DNA from: Synaphobranchus kaupii
Taxonomy: Eukaryota; Chordata; Actinopteri; Anguilliformes; Synaphobranchidae
Direction: 5' to 3'
DNA: 64,000 nucleotides
Assembly: GCA_029718625.1 (NCBI GenBank)
Contig: CM056383.1
Location: forward strand, 69,833,895 to 69,897,894
Shown: positions 24,451-35,479 of the stretch, one piece after another
Layout: every line of letters begins with the position of its first letter
Position numbering within the stretch: position 1 is the stretch's first letter
The notes under the pieces: generated by a model
The model's input: the letters and a program-made list of their open reading frames with translations, nothing else
Told to the model about the DNA's origin: nothing
The model's database searches: none
Translations under genes and position numbers: made by a program

Positions 24451-24679
24451 AATAAGGGGGGTATCGCTCCTTTATATCTACAATTCAAAACCCCTAATTC
24501 CGCCCAAAACGCAAAACAAACCGATCACATGGTTCTACAGCACCCGAGGCCTCGTTTGTCATCGATCACGTGCTTCTCTGAAAGTGACACAAGCTTCGGT
24601 GCGAGGCTTCTGTAGAAACTGCCCTACGTACTCGACACACAGCTCGGAGCTTCGGTATCATCCGTAACATCACTAGTTG

Positions 24680-25013
24680 TAGCTGGTTGTAGCTGGTTGT
24701 AGCCATACAACAAAGGATGGAGTAAGCCTCCATTTGTGTCCCAAAGACGCAAATCTTCGCAAATTATGGACGACAAAAGTGAAGCTGACCAGGGGTAGGT
24801 GGAAGGCCCGAGCAATTCAAGTGTAGTGTGCAGTGCACACTTCGAAGACGGCCTGTATTCCCAGTTTGCAATGAAAAAATTTAAGCGCCTAAAGCCTGAT
24901 GCCATTACAGTGCTGATAAACAGCAAAGTTCAGACTGGTGCTCCTGGTGATGAGATGGCTAGGAAGAAAACTGGTACAACAGCTGCTGAAAAGCAGAACA
25001 AAATGAGGGTAAG
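24680..25013 (+). pseudogene. THAP zinc-finger domain relic
   Basis: One frame reads PKDANLRKLWTTKVKLTRGRW. After a 1-nt loss near 24800 it continues as EGPSNSSVVCSAHFEDGLY and FKRLKPDAI, then ends at a plausible donor (GAGGGTAAGT). The C-x2-H pair in VCSAHF and the LKPDA ending are signatures of the THAP DNA-binding finger (C2CH), found in P-element-type transposases and host regulators. The upstream cysteines are damaged by a short triplication of TTGTAGCTGG, and no start codon is in frame. It is probably a transposon or gene relic. Confidence 0.6.
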
Positions 25014-25503
25014 TCCTATTGTTTTAACTACGTAGGCCCCAGTTGTGGCTTAGGGCTGTTAGGCTGATACGGTACGCTACAGACAACTCGCTCGAAGGCG
25101 TCGTTTAATCACCCTTTCCCACAATTTAACATCACTTTCTGACGATGCAGACACGGGCATAGGCGGAGGGTGAACCAACAACATTTGTAGCATTCATTTC
25201 ACCGTAAATGCAGTTTTTTGAGTACAAGAGCCCATGTAGTCTTTGGTTGTAAAGTAGTCGTGTATCCGGAGAAATAAAACCATCCATCAAAATGACAAGT
25301 AACAAGTCTATAACGTAATTCTGTGCGAGATTTTCTAAAACAAATTTTTTGTGTTTTTTTGTTTTGTTTTTTTACCATGATATGTTGATAAAAGACGGTA
25401 TCTATGACAAAATATAGTCATTAAAAAAATAAAAAATAAGTTCACCAAAATAAGAAAATATTCTAATGGTCTGTGTCTCTTAGCCTTGCAACTGTATGCT
25501 ACA

Positions 25504-25761
25504 CTAAACTGTGGTTAACGTTATTATAGCAGCACCTATTGGTAAAAGTTGGTACCTAGGAATGTTAGGTTCTAGGTTTGGTTCGGATTTGTGTAACATT
25601 CGCCTTTCCACTGGTTGAATGGAAGAAGGTTTAAAAAACCCAGTTAGCTTGGGAATTTTTTTAAACAACTCTTGTTCCCAAATTTTTTTTTTCTTTTTTC
25701 GTTTTTGTGATCCGCTGGCGTGCTTTCGTAATTCCGACATTTTAGCTTCTGACAATAACAA
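25504..25761 (-). pseudogene. Possible N-terminus of a zf-MYM/hAT-like protein
   Basis: An 85-codon frame begins with a lysine-rich stretch (SGSQKRKKKKK) followed by LPKLTGFF-like residues (IPKLTGFFKP). This pattern opens many fish hAT-related transposase proteins of the zinc-finger-MYM-1 type. No zinc finger or transposase core follows nearby. The call rests on this short similarity alone. From 25014 to 25500 I see nothing recognisable. Confidence 0.3.
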
Positions 25762-26307
25762 GCAAAATCAGCACATGTAAGTAGCTACGTATAGCCACCA
25801 AAGACGTAGCCTAAATATGACTTTGCAAACCCATTGCACGAATCTGACCAAACTACCGGTAGCCTGTATATGTTTTTTGCTTTTTATTAATAAATGAATG
25901 AATGAATTAATAAATAAAATGAATCTGACCAGACAATTAACAACAAAAACATTATTTCAAGTGAATTATCTCACTGGCAAATTACAACATTATATTCTGG
26001 CCAATCGAGGGGTTTCAGCCCATGTAAGCCTGTGCATTAAAGCACCCCTGACGATCACATTTTCACGTCATATTGATAGGCTAATTATTTAAGCGAATAT
26101 AGCCTATGCGTGATTTGTTTTTTTTCTATCGGCATGGCAGCCAACACACACATAATTTATAACATTTTAATTGACATTAACAGAGTGTGACAGTGTGTCC
26201 AGAAATGCTCCGTGAGTCCGTGATGATTCTTCAGCTTGACTGCCGCTTTACTGACGGGACAACGCGTTGATAATTTATGGAACGCCGTTTGGGCCAAAAC
26301 CTGTATT

Positions 26308-26422
26308 TCGACGTCCGCGTTAAGACGTCAAACTTGTTCGTGTTAAGACGTCAAATTTGTTCGTCTTAAGACGACAGAAAATACCGTGTTAACACGTCCA
26401 TTTTGAACGTCTTAAGGCGTTT
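26308..26422. repeat. Cluster of TTAAGACGTC-type palindromic repeats
   Basis: Five related motifs occur within 115 bp: GTTAAGACGTCAAA twice, GTCTTAAGACGAC, GTGTTAACACGT and ACGTCTTAAGGCGT. They are spaced 22-27 bp apart and are nearly self-complementary. From 26430 to 27540 there is no gene or element that I recognise. Confidence 0.7.
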
Positions 26423-27559
26423 AAAATTGGGTGCTACCACTTCATCAGTTTCTGAGGGGAAACCCTTCATACAATCATTACAAGAGAGAAAACAATTCCC
26501 CACTCAACCTACATTGTATGAATTGAGGTTAAGACATAATATTGATTGAATTGGGCTTAAGAAATAATATTGATTTACGGTGACATTATTAACATCTGCA
26601 TTTTTTGTAGGCTACTGGTTATTGAGAAAAACTGTAGCTTGTATACAATATCATAGCTACTTCACATATTCATCTAATGTGGTGTGTTCGCCTAAGTGCC
26701 CACTAGATGGCGGTATTAGAGCACAAATGGCAACCTGTTGAATTTTGAGTAGATTGGGGGAAAATAAATAATTTGGTGTTCTGCAAGCCATTGATTTCGA
26801 TGTAAACTGGTTAAGATTCTTTCTGATTAATGGCGAAATTGTTAGTGCAGCCAAGGGGTATTTTTTTATGTAATGGTGGTGTGAATTATATTTTACATTG
26901 GGCTATTATGTTACATTGTGGCTATAAATGTTCAAATCCCCACTTTGACCACCTGTTGTGATTTTATTCATTAAAGCAGGCTATTATTGGACAAAGTTTC
27001 ACTGTCGCCATGATTCCTTCCTTTCCCATGGCCTAAATACATAAGGGTGATAACCTAGTTAGCCTACTATTTTTCTGTTTTCCTTCAGTAATTGTACCTA
27101 TAATTAGGCTATAACACAGTTTTTTCTTTAGACAACGTGTGCATTACACACACATTTGAGTATTTTTGTTGTATTCCTTAAATTTAAATCTAAAATAGAA
27201 ACTTTCCATAATTTGTGGATACTAATCCCTTTGTTGAATATTGGTAACAATCGCATTCGTTTAGGCTATCGGCTATCATCTTTTCCTGTTGTGGTGAATA
27301 AATAGCATGAGCTGTCCAGATTATTGAAATAATTTGATTCAAAACACTCGTTTTTTTCGCTCAACTCCGCTCACACGCTCTGGTGGCTATGCAAATAAAG
27401 TTTGAGCATAATATTTTTTTAACTCAAAATCACTCTTTAATGAATGCGGAGGAGACCATTCATCATTAATTTACAACCTCCCTAAATGCATATCTGTCTG
27501 CAAGGTGCAGGTATTAAGAATACACTCCATGCTGTATGGTTGGTGTCTGCACTCATCCC

Positions 27560-28480
27560 CGTTCCCCAGTAGAGGTGCGCAACTTTCTCCCTTTAATTAC
27601 CCAGATAGCAATTATCATAATGCCACTTGTTATTACAGTGTCCAGTATATTTGTATAGATATTGTCAATTAGTGTGGCACTATGTTTAGTGATTCTGCTT
27701 GGCTGGGTGATTAGTGGTCACATTCCGCACGCATACATTGTGTTAACAAAGTCCTCAATCAACTTGTTATCGTTAGGATTTAAAATGTCTACGTTAAAAT
27801 CACCACATATGAAAACATTTTTCTGATTCATTTTTGCTAATATTTCTCCCAATCAATTGCTGAATAAGTCTATTTTTGCACTGGGAGCTCTGTAAACGTT
27901 GCATATAACAGTTTTTTTACCTTTCGGCATTGAAAATTCAATTGTTACACACCATTACATTTTCAACGACAATTGACATGCTTTCCAGTATCTCAAAATT
28001 TATGCTCTCATCAATAAACAGGGCAACCCCTCCACCCGATTTGTTAATTCTGCTCTTACACACAAAATTATACCCTTCTAGGTGGAAGTCCATGCATTTC
28101 TCATCGTTAATCCAAGTTTCCGACACTGCAATGATGTTGAATGGTTTCGCAAATGTACATAGATACTCCTGTATCTGTTCAAAGTTGGCGTATAGACTCC
28201 TGCTATTGAAGTGGATTATTGACAGCTTTCCATCCATGCTAATGTTATCGTTGAACTGGTCTTCCAAGTAATATCCACATTTGTTTATTCCATTATAATA
28301 AAAGTGTCTGTCTGGATCAACTTCTTCATTCGGGTCTTTTGATCTTAGGTTCTGGTTAGATGTTATACTCACGTTTTCATAATCAGCAATTATATCCATC
28401 AATTCAGTCATTTTAATCCTTGAAGCTTTACTTTTTGGTTGAACTGAGTTCATGGCGTTTTCACGTACCTTACTGTTCAA
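27560..28480 (-). pseudogene. LINE ORF2 endonuclease domain, frameshifted
   Basis: The N-terminal frame (28480-27938) contains LSIIHFNSRSL, IIAVSETWI (catalytic E) and GGGVALFI, the start of an apurinic-type endonuclease. After a frameshift near 27940 the similarity resumes (FICGDFNVDILNPN, then LIDNIYTN) but with stop codons. The histidine-containing end and the whole reverse transcriptase are absent. Confidence 0.72.
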
Positions 28481-29180
28481 ATTTCTCCAGCTCCTCCAAC
28501 GCCCTGATCAGCACCGGTCTGGTATTTTCTGGAGATGACCCATTTGGTTTGATATAAACTTTACAATTCGCCGTCCAGGTGTTCTGTAATTTATTCCCTT
28601 TCTTCAATTGACGAGCTTTCCAAGCGATGGTAGCGTTTACTTTGCTGAGATTTTCATTGATAAACACGTTAGATCCTTTCAGATTTTTACCCTGCTTCAG
28701 CAGAGCAACTTTGTATTTCCTGCTTATGAATCTCAGCACCACGGCGCGGGTTTCGTTGTCACGGCCTCCGTTAGTTTTTTTCTTGGGAAGCAGATAGCAA
28801 GAATCCACATTGGTGAGATCCATGTCGATGTTTTTGGAGTTTAGAAACTCCTTCACCTGCATTTCCACAGATTGGATGTCTGCCTCGTCTGTCTCTTCTT
28901 GGACCCCCATCGCCCTGGCATAGTTCCTGGGTTTGATCCTGAGACCTGTGATAATCACATCATTAAGCTTCCCTTGCTGTTCAAGCTCCTCCACTCTGAT
29001 GGTTAGAGATTTTATCCGCTGGTCTTTCTTGACATTTTCCTCTTTGAGTTTTCGGAACTCCTTCATTAAGTCGTTCAGTTGGACCTTGATACCTTCCAGG
29101 CTTTCCATAATTACTGACAAGTCCGGTGGATTGACTGGATTTGACTGATTCGTTTTAACTGTCTTGTCTGTCTTGCCCAT
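28470..29180 (-). CDS. LINE ORF1 protein (coiled coil plus RNA-binding-like domain)
   Basis: An intact 236-codon frame. Residues about 20-75 are heptad-rich (MESLEGIKVQLNDLMKEF and following), a coiled coil. Then comes a basic, RRM-like region (VIITGLRIKPRNYARAMG; AVVLRFISRKYKVALLKQ; VFINENLSK). This is the architecture of LINE ORF1 proteins, which trimerise and bind the element's RNA as a chaperone. It is uninterrupted although ORF2 downstream is damaged. It is a transposon gene rather than a host gene. Confidence 0.7.
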   Translation of the reverse strand: MGKTDKTVKTNQSNPVNPPDLSVIMESLEGIKVQLNDLMKEFRKLKEENVKKDQRIKSLTIRVEELEQQGKLNDVIITGLRIKPRNYARAMGVQEETDEADIQSVEMQVKEFLNSKNIDMDLTNVDSCYLLPKKKTNGGRDNETRAVVLRFISRKYKVALLKQGKNLKGSNVFINENLSKVNATIAWKARQLKKGNKLQNTWTANCKVYIKPNGSSPENTRPVLIRALEELEKFEQ

Positions 29181-29289
29181 TTTCTATTTTCAGTGGTTTT
29201 TAAGGATTTGTTATATGGTTTTCTATATTGTTTCGTTGAGCTTATCATTTAGTTCTCACCCCCCCCCCCCCCCCCCCCACAGTTCCCGC

Positions 29290-30080
29290 TGCAGCTGTTG
29301 CCTTGAGCTGTTGCTCCTTCAGCTCCCAGACTCCTAGGAGTTTTGGTCCAAACGGCCTTCCATAATAATCGCCAACTAACCAACTAACGTTAGTACGTAA
29401 CCATGCAGCAATCGGCTACACGCTGCCTACCGGCTTACTTGTAGTTACCTCCTCCGCAGTAGGCAGTAGCCTAATGGATTGAGTGAGCTAACTCGACCTC
29501 AAATCCTCTATCGCTAGCATTTGTATTTATATTTAATAGCCTACATTATTTTAATTGTCTTCCCCAGCCTTACACACCCTCCGCCTATGGACATGGGTCT
29601 AAACTAGGTCAATTTGGCTGCGGATACTTGGGGACTCAACTCACCATATGTTTATTATCTAGATCACCGCCAATATTCGGAATTAGTTTTGCTGAGTTTT
29701 TTATTTGGTTCTGCTGTATGGGATGAAATGCAAATGTCCAAAAATTAAGCAAAATAGCGCATAAACAGTGGTTGTGTGTGGAAAATAGCGCATAAACAGT
29801 GGTTGTGTGTGTTTTTTTTTCCTGCCTTCTTTCTCTTTTTTTCCACTTTTGCGTAGTTATGCCTTAGAAAAAAAGGTTTTTAATTGTGGATTGTGGTTTT
29901 TAACTACTGGATTGTGATCAGAGGATTCTGAATCAGAAAATAGATCACTCCCAGATCCCTCAGATGAGTCATTAACGTAATCATCTGCCATATTTCGTGT
30001 CGAGTAGAATATTTGTGTGTGCAGATATGGCGGTCGATCGGACACAGCTAGACGTTCGTTCTTGAGATGACGTCACAGGG
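29290..30080. other. Unannotated stretch
   Basis: No recognised gene. A 63-codon minus-strand frame (29857-30045) encodes an acidic serine/aspartate-rich peptide starting MADDYVNDSSEG. It has no continuation and I leave it uncalled. A tandem pair of CAAAATAGCGCATAAACAGT-like units lies at 29750-29805. Confidence 0.6.
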
Positions 30081-30120
30081 ATTACTACTCGAGTCAGGCT
30101 TTTTTCCAGAATTTTTCCAA

Positions 30121-30913
30121 TAGAGTCTGGCTGCAGACATCCACCGTTAAGTCCCACGTCCACCGCCAGGCCCCTCGGGGCCTGAGTATGGACCTGGAAG
30201 TTGCGTCATGTGCCCTGGCGTCACTTCCGACCACATGCATGGACCTTTTCGTTATTTCCCCATTCTGTTTGCGAACACAACAGATGAGCCGGACACATCA
30301 CCTTTTGTCGATGCAAATTTGTTCTGTTCGTAATAAATGGATTTCAACGAGCCGACAACTCCCACCAAGGTAAATGATGCCAATGTTATGTTGAAACCAA
30401 TAATGTTAACGTTAAGCAGCAGACAACAACTTAATACTAGGAGTTGGCTAGCTAGCTCACGTTAGCAAATTAACACTAATGTGACCAACTTGTATGTTGT
30501 TTTTTCCATTGCTGTTTATTTGTAGCGCAGCAAACGTTTGCAATCGTGATAAGTCATGAATCATAATGTTTGTGTAACGTAACTAGCTAACGTAAGCTAA
30601 CGTTAAGTAGTAACTAGCTTTCTAACCATTAGTGTTTGTCCAATGGCAGTTAAGTAACGACATACTTTATATATTGTTTGTTTTACAAACAGTTTTATGT
30701 GTGTTGCTAATGTAACGTTAACGTTATGTATGTAACCGATAGCCAACATGTAATGTTATTATTGGCAATCATTATTTGTACGAACGTGTTAAGTTATTGT
30801 ACTTATTCTATGTTTTTTTTTTTTACAGATGCATCATTCCATTCTACAGGGAAATTCAAATTTACAACTTGACAGATGCACAACCTGCTGCAAATTGTAT
30901 CACTGTCCACTTT
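30121..30913 (+). repeat. Left arm of a 3.5-kb palindrome
   Basis: Reverse complement of 32756-33646, with scattered indels. It carries a decayed copy of the gene fragment in the right arm: a short exon (MDFNEPTTPTK, 30331-30369, then a GTAAATG donor) and, after an acceptor near 30829, MHHSILQGNSNL...CTTCC. The second exon hits a stop where homology to the other arm ends. Confidence 0.85.
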
Positions 30914-31687
30914 AACAAAAGAATAGCTGATCCCTTCTCTGGTCTGGCTTCCCTGTAATAATGTACACGTGTTATATTTACTGTGTATTACTGGAGTGTA
31001 ACGATTGAAGAAGAAATTTCCCATTGTGGGATCAATAAAGTACTACTACATCCTCAGTGCTTTCAACATGATTCAACCACACCTACTAGCAGTCACTGCA
31101 AGTCTACACTACAGCTTCATCGACATTATTGATGTATCCAACTATGGAGTCGTCACAGTTCCAAACTTAATTTACAAACTCAGTAGTGATCTAAGGGTTT
31201 ATATGTATATTATGAACCTTGCTAGATTTTTGAAAATGTTATTTTGAGGTCTAATAGGCATCTCAATACAAGCCAGCAGACTGTTCCCAATGTTGAACTC
31301 TTTGTCCATACCATTAAACACTGTGCAACACTAAATACAAATGATTGTGCAGCACTGTACAATTTCTGACAGAAGGCATGTTTTAAGCATTGCAGAACCA
31401 TGGACAGATTCCATGACCTTATGCAAGGTTTATTTGTGCTGAGGTGTATGTGTGATATAGGAATAGGGAATATGGCTAACATTTTCTTCATCACTTTATA
31501 TGATAGTCTACCAGGGAACTTTAAAAGTACAAATAACCCAAAATGATGGAATGACAGAAGAACAGATTAGGCAGCCATAGACTTTAGCAACCACACAAAT
31601 AATTTGTAAAATTCTTTATTTAATTTTTTTTGGAATATCAATAGTCTAATAAGAAAATAAAGGGAAAAAAGGACAACCAATAAGAAC

Positions 31688-32020
31688 TTACACGACACAC
31701 TGAACACCCATGCAATCTAAAACTATATATATATTTATGTATACTATGTAACACAAGTAGTCCTTACTAGTAGTCCTTACAGGCTGTAAGGGAAGAAGAC
31801 AGAAAATTATGTAACGCCTGTGGTCCACAATTTCAATTAAGAATCGCTCCATATCCTGCTGGTTACTGAAAATAAAAACAAATGGTCCCACAATCTCGTT
31901 GTGCTCTGCTTCCCCAACCACGTCAGCGAGCCGGGTGTATGCAATGAGGGCCTTGGCCACCTCGCTCTCCTCCATTCCCAGGACACGGGGCAGCTGGAAA
32001 ACACTTTTGGACTGTCTTGC
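31688..32020 (-). pseudogene. Exon-like frame of an uncharacterised gene (LPRVLGMEESEV...IVDHRR)
   Basis: After an acceptor-like GTTTTCCAG, or in a frame starting a little upstream (HFHARQSKSVFQ), the minus strand reads LPRVLGMEESEVAKALIA, then NQQDMERFLIEIVDHRR and a hydrophobic end, over about 100 codons. The composition looks like a real protein, and it lies downstream, on the same strand, of the zinc-finger-like exon at 32661-32840. I do not recognise the family with certainty. Whether the two belong to one gene is inference. Confidence 0.35.
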
Positions 32021-32103
32021 ATGAAAGTGTCCACTAACTTACAAATGAACCATAATGCATCTTGTTGACAGTACGAATATCTTACACCATCTAATTGTTT
32101 AAA

Positions 32104-32655
32104 TGGTGAAGAATTGCTTTGTATTTCTCAATGACACTTCTGTTCGTTGCCGGTACTTGCAATTACGTTCAAGAAATAAGAGGGTCTTGAATCGGTTCTG
32201 TGATGAAAGACAGTAGCTATAACTTCTTTATTAGCATGATGTTTATGTCAGCTTCTAGTCTAACATTACTTACACTCCAAACCGGCCCAGCATTTATACA
32301 CAGAAAACAGGAAATGTCATGTAGGTGATAACAAAAGGTAGGCTAGACAGGGAAGTCTTGTGGCTATGTTACTTCACTCCTATCTCTGGTTCTTCTTCCT
32401 AGTTTCCTGTCTCAGGGCTTAGATCAATAACTTTATTTCACACGTTATTCTACCAGGCTGGGATTCCCAGGAAACTCGGGGGGGCATTCATGCAGGTGAC
32501 AATGAGTACTTAACAATGCGGGAGGGGGAGGAAATTAACATAGCTCATTTCCCAGGCCGTTCAGCACCTAAGTCTCCAATATGTTGGGGCATACAGATTC
32601 TACTTCAAACTGAAACATGTTGCTAAACACACTTTGAAATTACTAAAATCTAACA
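32104..32655. mobile_element. 552-bp insertion bounded by 10-bp direct repeats
   Basis: Starts TGGTGAAG, ends TCTAACA, and is flanked on both sides by ATTGTTTAAA (32094-32103 and 32656-32665). On the minus strand it contains AATAAAGAAG followed by an LTR-like U5 stretch, so a solo LTR is possible. A 10-bp duplication is, however, longer than the 4-6 bp usual for LTR elements. Confidence 0.5.
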
Positions 32656-32660
32656 ATTGT

Positions 32661-32840
32661 TTAAACAAACATACATTTGAAAGTCAGTGCATGTTTTAGA
32701 TGGAAATATACATGAGACTTTAATCGATTAAGTTTTGTGGGTTTGAAGGTCAGGCAAAGTGGACAGTGATATAAATTGCAGCAGGTTGTGCATCTGTCAA
32801 GTTCTAAATTTGAATTGCCCTGGAGAATGGAATGATGCAT
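32661..32840 (-). pseudogene. C2H2-like zinc-finger exon, right arm of the palindrome
   Basis: After an acceptor (TCTTTTTTACAG) the frame reads MHHSILQGNSNLELDRC, then YHCPLCLTFKPTKLNRLKSH and VYFHLKHA. The spacing C-x2-C-x13-H-x3-H fits a C2H2 finger. It ends near a possible donor (AAATGTATGT), 6-20 bp from the 552-bp insertion. A first exon (VDFNEPTSANK) lies upstream near 33395-33430. It is a fragment of a teleost gene or transposon passenger; the function is unknown. Confidence 0.45.
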
Positions 32841-33646
32841 CTGTAAAAAAGAAAAAAACATAACAGAATAAGTACAATAACATTTAAAATGGCTCTATTT
32901 AATACAGTACAATAACTTAATATGTTCGTACAAATAATGATTGCCAAACGTTAAAAGACCGACTTGAGAACAGAGCTGGCATCTAACTACAGTAGGCGGC
33001 TAACGTTACATACATAACATTAACGTTACATTAGCAACACACATAAAACTGATATTAATTTTAGTGCTAATGTTTGTAAAACAAACAATATATAAAGTAT
33101 GTCCTTACTTAACTGCCATTAGACAAACACTAATGGCTAGAAAGCTAGCTACTACTTAACGTTAGCTTACGTTAGCTAGTTACGTTACACAAACATTATG
33201 ATTCATGACTTATCACGATTGCAAACGTTTGGTGCGCTACAAATAAACATAGCAATGGAAAAAACAACATAAAAGTTAGTAACATTAGTGCTAATTTGCT
33301 AACGTGAGCTAGCTAGCCAACTCCTAGTATTAAGTTGTTGTCTGCTGCTTAACGTTAACGTCATTGGTTCCAACAGTACATTGGCATCATTTACCTTGTT
33401 GGCAGATGTCGGCTCGTTGAAATCCACTTATTAGAAAAAAGAACAAACTTGCTTGGACAAATGAAGACACGTCCGGCTCGTTTAGTGTGTTCTGCAAACA
33501 AAATGGAGAAGTAACGAAAAGGTCCATGCACGTAGTCGGAAGTGACGCCAGGGCACATGACGCAACTTCCAGGTCCATGCTCAGGCCCCGAGGGGCCTGG
33601 CGGTGGACGTGGGGCTTAACGGTGGATGTCTGCAGCCAGACTCTTC
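32756..33646 (-). repeat. Right arm of the 3.5-kb palindrome
   Basis: Pairs with 30121-30913. Both arms include an outer GC-rich segment (GGCCCCTCGGGGCCTG, itself palindromic) and many GCTAACGTTA motifs. The central 1.8 kb (30914-32755) is not repeated. From 33650 to 34310 I see no gene. Confidence 0.85.
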
Positions 33647-34496
33647 TCGAATTTTTAGGGGCGTTCCCATCCAAGATGATTTTTTCAATATAACTTGTTA
33701 GGAAATTTCCATAACTGAAAATCATTGACAGATTTGGATTTACCATACAAAACTCCCTTAGAACGCATACATTCCATTATTTAAAGATTTTATGTGGCAG
33801 TGGTCCTTTAAGTGAACTTATTGCTGTTTCCTGTATTCAGTGATTTATTAGCTAAATATCCTAAATTATGTAAATGGTTGGATTTTTGTTACAATCTACA
33901 TGTTTTGTTTTGAATTAAATACAATGTTGTTATTAGTGATTATGCTAATACGGGCATGCCAATGAGGCTAGAAATGTTTTTTTATATTTTATATGTACTA
34001 TGTAGTACATTACCATTAAAATAAACTTACTCTTGGAAGTCTCTGACGATTTTTGATATTCTTCTTTATTTTACCTGATAATGAGCTAATTATGCTAATT
34101 ACGCAAATTGCCCAACATGCAACTCTTAGCAACCTAGTTGAATTTCATCCATATAGATGACAGTTATTTCAATCATAAAAGTTCATAGGAAGCACCATTA
34201 CTGGGTCCAAGAAATTTCCAGTAGCAAATCTGCTTCCATGTCAAAAAGATCTTTGGGAGGGTTGCATGAAAAAGCCCTTACTGTGAGCGACCCATAAGTA
34301 CTGAAATATCTGATGTTCACTGGCGTCATTGGAACTACAATTGGAATGGTGTGTTGTGGTCAGTTGACATTTTGGACATCCATAACATCAGCAAGATTTG
34401 CAGTGGAGCCCATAGCATGCATTGGGCGAGAGGCAGGAATACCCCTGGACATGTCCTCAATCGATCGAAAGGGCACACACACCATCCATTACATTA

Positions 34497-34535
34497 CATT
34501 ACATTACAGGCATTTAGCAGACGCTGTTATCCAGA
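34497..34535 (+). repeat. L2-type LINE/SINE 3' tail sequence
   Basis: (ATTAC)n followed by GCATTTAGCAGACGCTGTTA. It is the conserved tail shared by fish L2 elements and their dependent SINEs; the same tail ends the L2 at 40425. Confidence 0.65.
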
Positions 34536-34624
34536 GCGACTTACACAACTTCTTATTACGTTTATCCATTCATACAGCTGGATATATACTGAAGCGATTC
34601 AGGTTAACCATATCTGTTTGGTGA

Positions 34625-34835
34625 CAAAAGACGACTGCGTGCAAGGAAAAGCACCTGGTACCACCAGAAAATATGGTGGTGGATCATTGATGCTTTGGGG
34701 CTGTTTTGCTGCCAGCGGTACAGGGGCCCTTGGTAAGATCGATAGCATAATGAATTTCACTAAGTGCCAGGATATTTTATTTCTAAACCTGGTTGCCTCT
34801 TCCAGGAAGTTGAGACTTTCAACAAGACAATGACC
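34625..34835 (+). pseudogene. Tc1 transposase fragment
   Basis: Reads KYGGGSLMLWGCFAASGTGA and LVASSRKLRL, the segment preceding the second catalytic D of fish Tc1 transposases. It stops before the D. About 70 codons remain. Confidence 0.7.
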
Positions 34836-34849
34836 CCTAGTATACAGTG

Positions 34850-35470
34850 CATCCGGAAAGTATTCACAGCGCTTCACTTTTTCCACATTTTGTTCTGTTA
34901 CAGCCTTATTCCAAAATTGATTAAATTCATTTTTTCCCTCAAAATTCTACACACAACACCCCATAATGACAATGTGAAAAAAGTTTTTTTGAGATTTTTG
35001 CAAATTTATTAAAAATAAAAAAATGAAATTTCTCATTTACATAAGTATTCATACCCTTTGCTTTAACGTATTTTTAAAGTATCATATTTCATATTTGGTC
35101 GCATATCCTTTACATGCTGTTACTTCCTGAAGTCTGTGACCATCAACATCAAAAAACTGTCGATATCTTATTTTCAGGTACTGTTACAAGCGATACTATA
35201 ACCTCTCTGCATTTGAATGGATCTCTATGGAAATTGGGGGGTGAGACTAGATTCAGCTGTAAATTACACTGGTACAGTATGGAACACATGGCTGGCTAAA
35301 TGGCTGTAAGTTATCAAGGGTCTGAGCTATCAAACAAGCCCCAAACCATCACTCTGTTGCCAGATATGGAGTAGATGTGGATGGATCACTGCAAGGGTTA
35401 TTTCTCCGGACTCATTTTCCTATAGAACTCTATGGGGGAAAAAGTCAGGAGAAACAACCCTTAAAGTTTT
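34850..35470. mobile_element. Tc1-type end plus a repeated 300-bp segment
   Basis: From 34850 (CAGTGCATCCGGAAAGTATT) the sequence is a Tc1-like inverted-repeat end nested next to the transposase fragment. From about 35155 to 35470 it matches 51645-51970 in gene B intron 1, and its start (35085-35210) matches 59675-59790, so one mobile family is present three times. It has no coding capacity. Confidence 0.6.
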
Positions 35471-35479
35471 TGTTTCCCT

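Larger units (their letters stand above)
27550..29240 (-). mobile_element. 5' half of a two-ORF non-LTR retrotransposon
   Basis: On the minus strand an ORF1 (29180-28470) is followed at once by an endonuclease-type ORF2 (from about 28480), the order of a two-ORF LINE. The reading decays past 27940, and no reverse-transcriptase core follows before homology ends near 27550. A 5' end is present but the 3' part is missing, the reverse of the usual 5' truncation, so a later deletion or rearrangement is likely. A poly-C run lies just upstream (29262-29279). Confidence 0.75.

Noticed and set aside
26661..26868. Search for rRNA, tRNA and CRISPR-like arrays in the spacer and elsewhere
   Set aside because: No cloverleaf or conserved rRNA segment was found. 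The tandem arrays present have no unique spacers between units, and this is animal DNA.
29857..30045. Acidic 63-codon minus-strand frame starting MADDYVNDSSEG
   Set aside because: No splice donor or continuation and no recognisable domain. It could be a transposase N-terminus, but nothing supports this.
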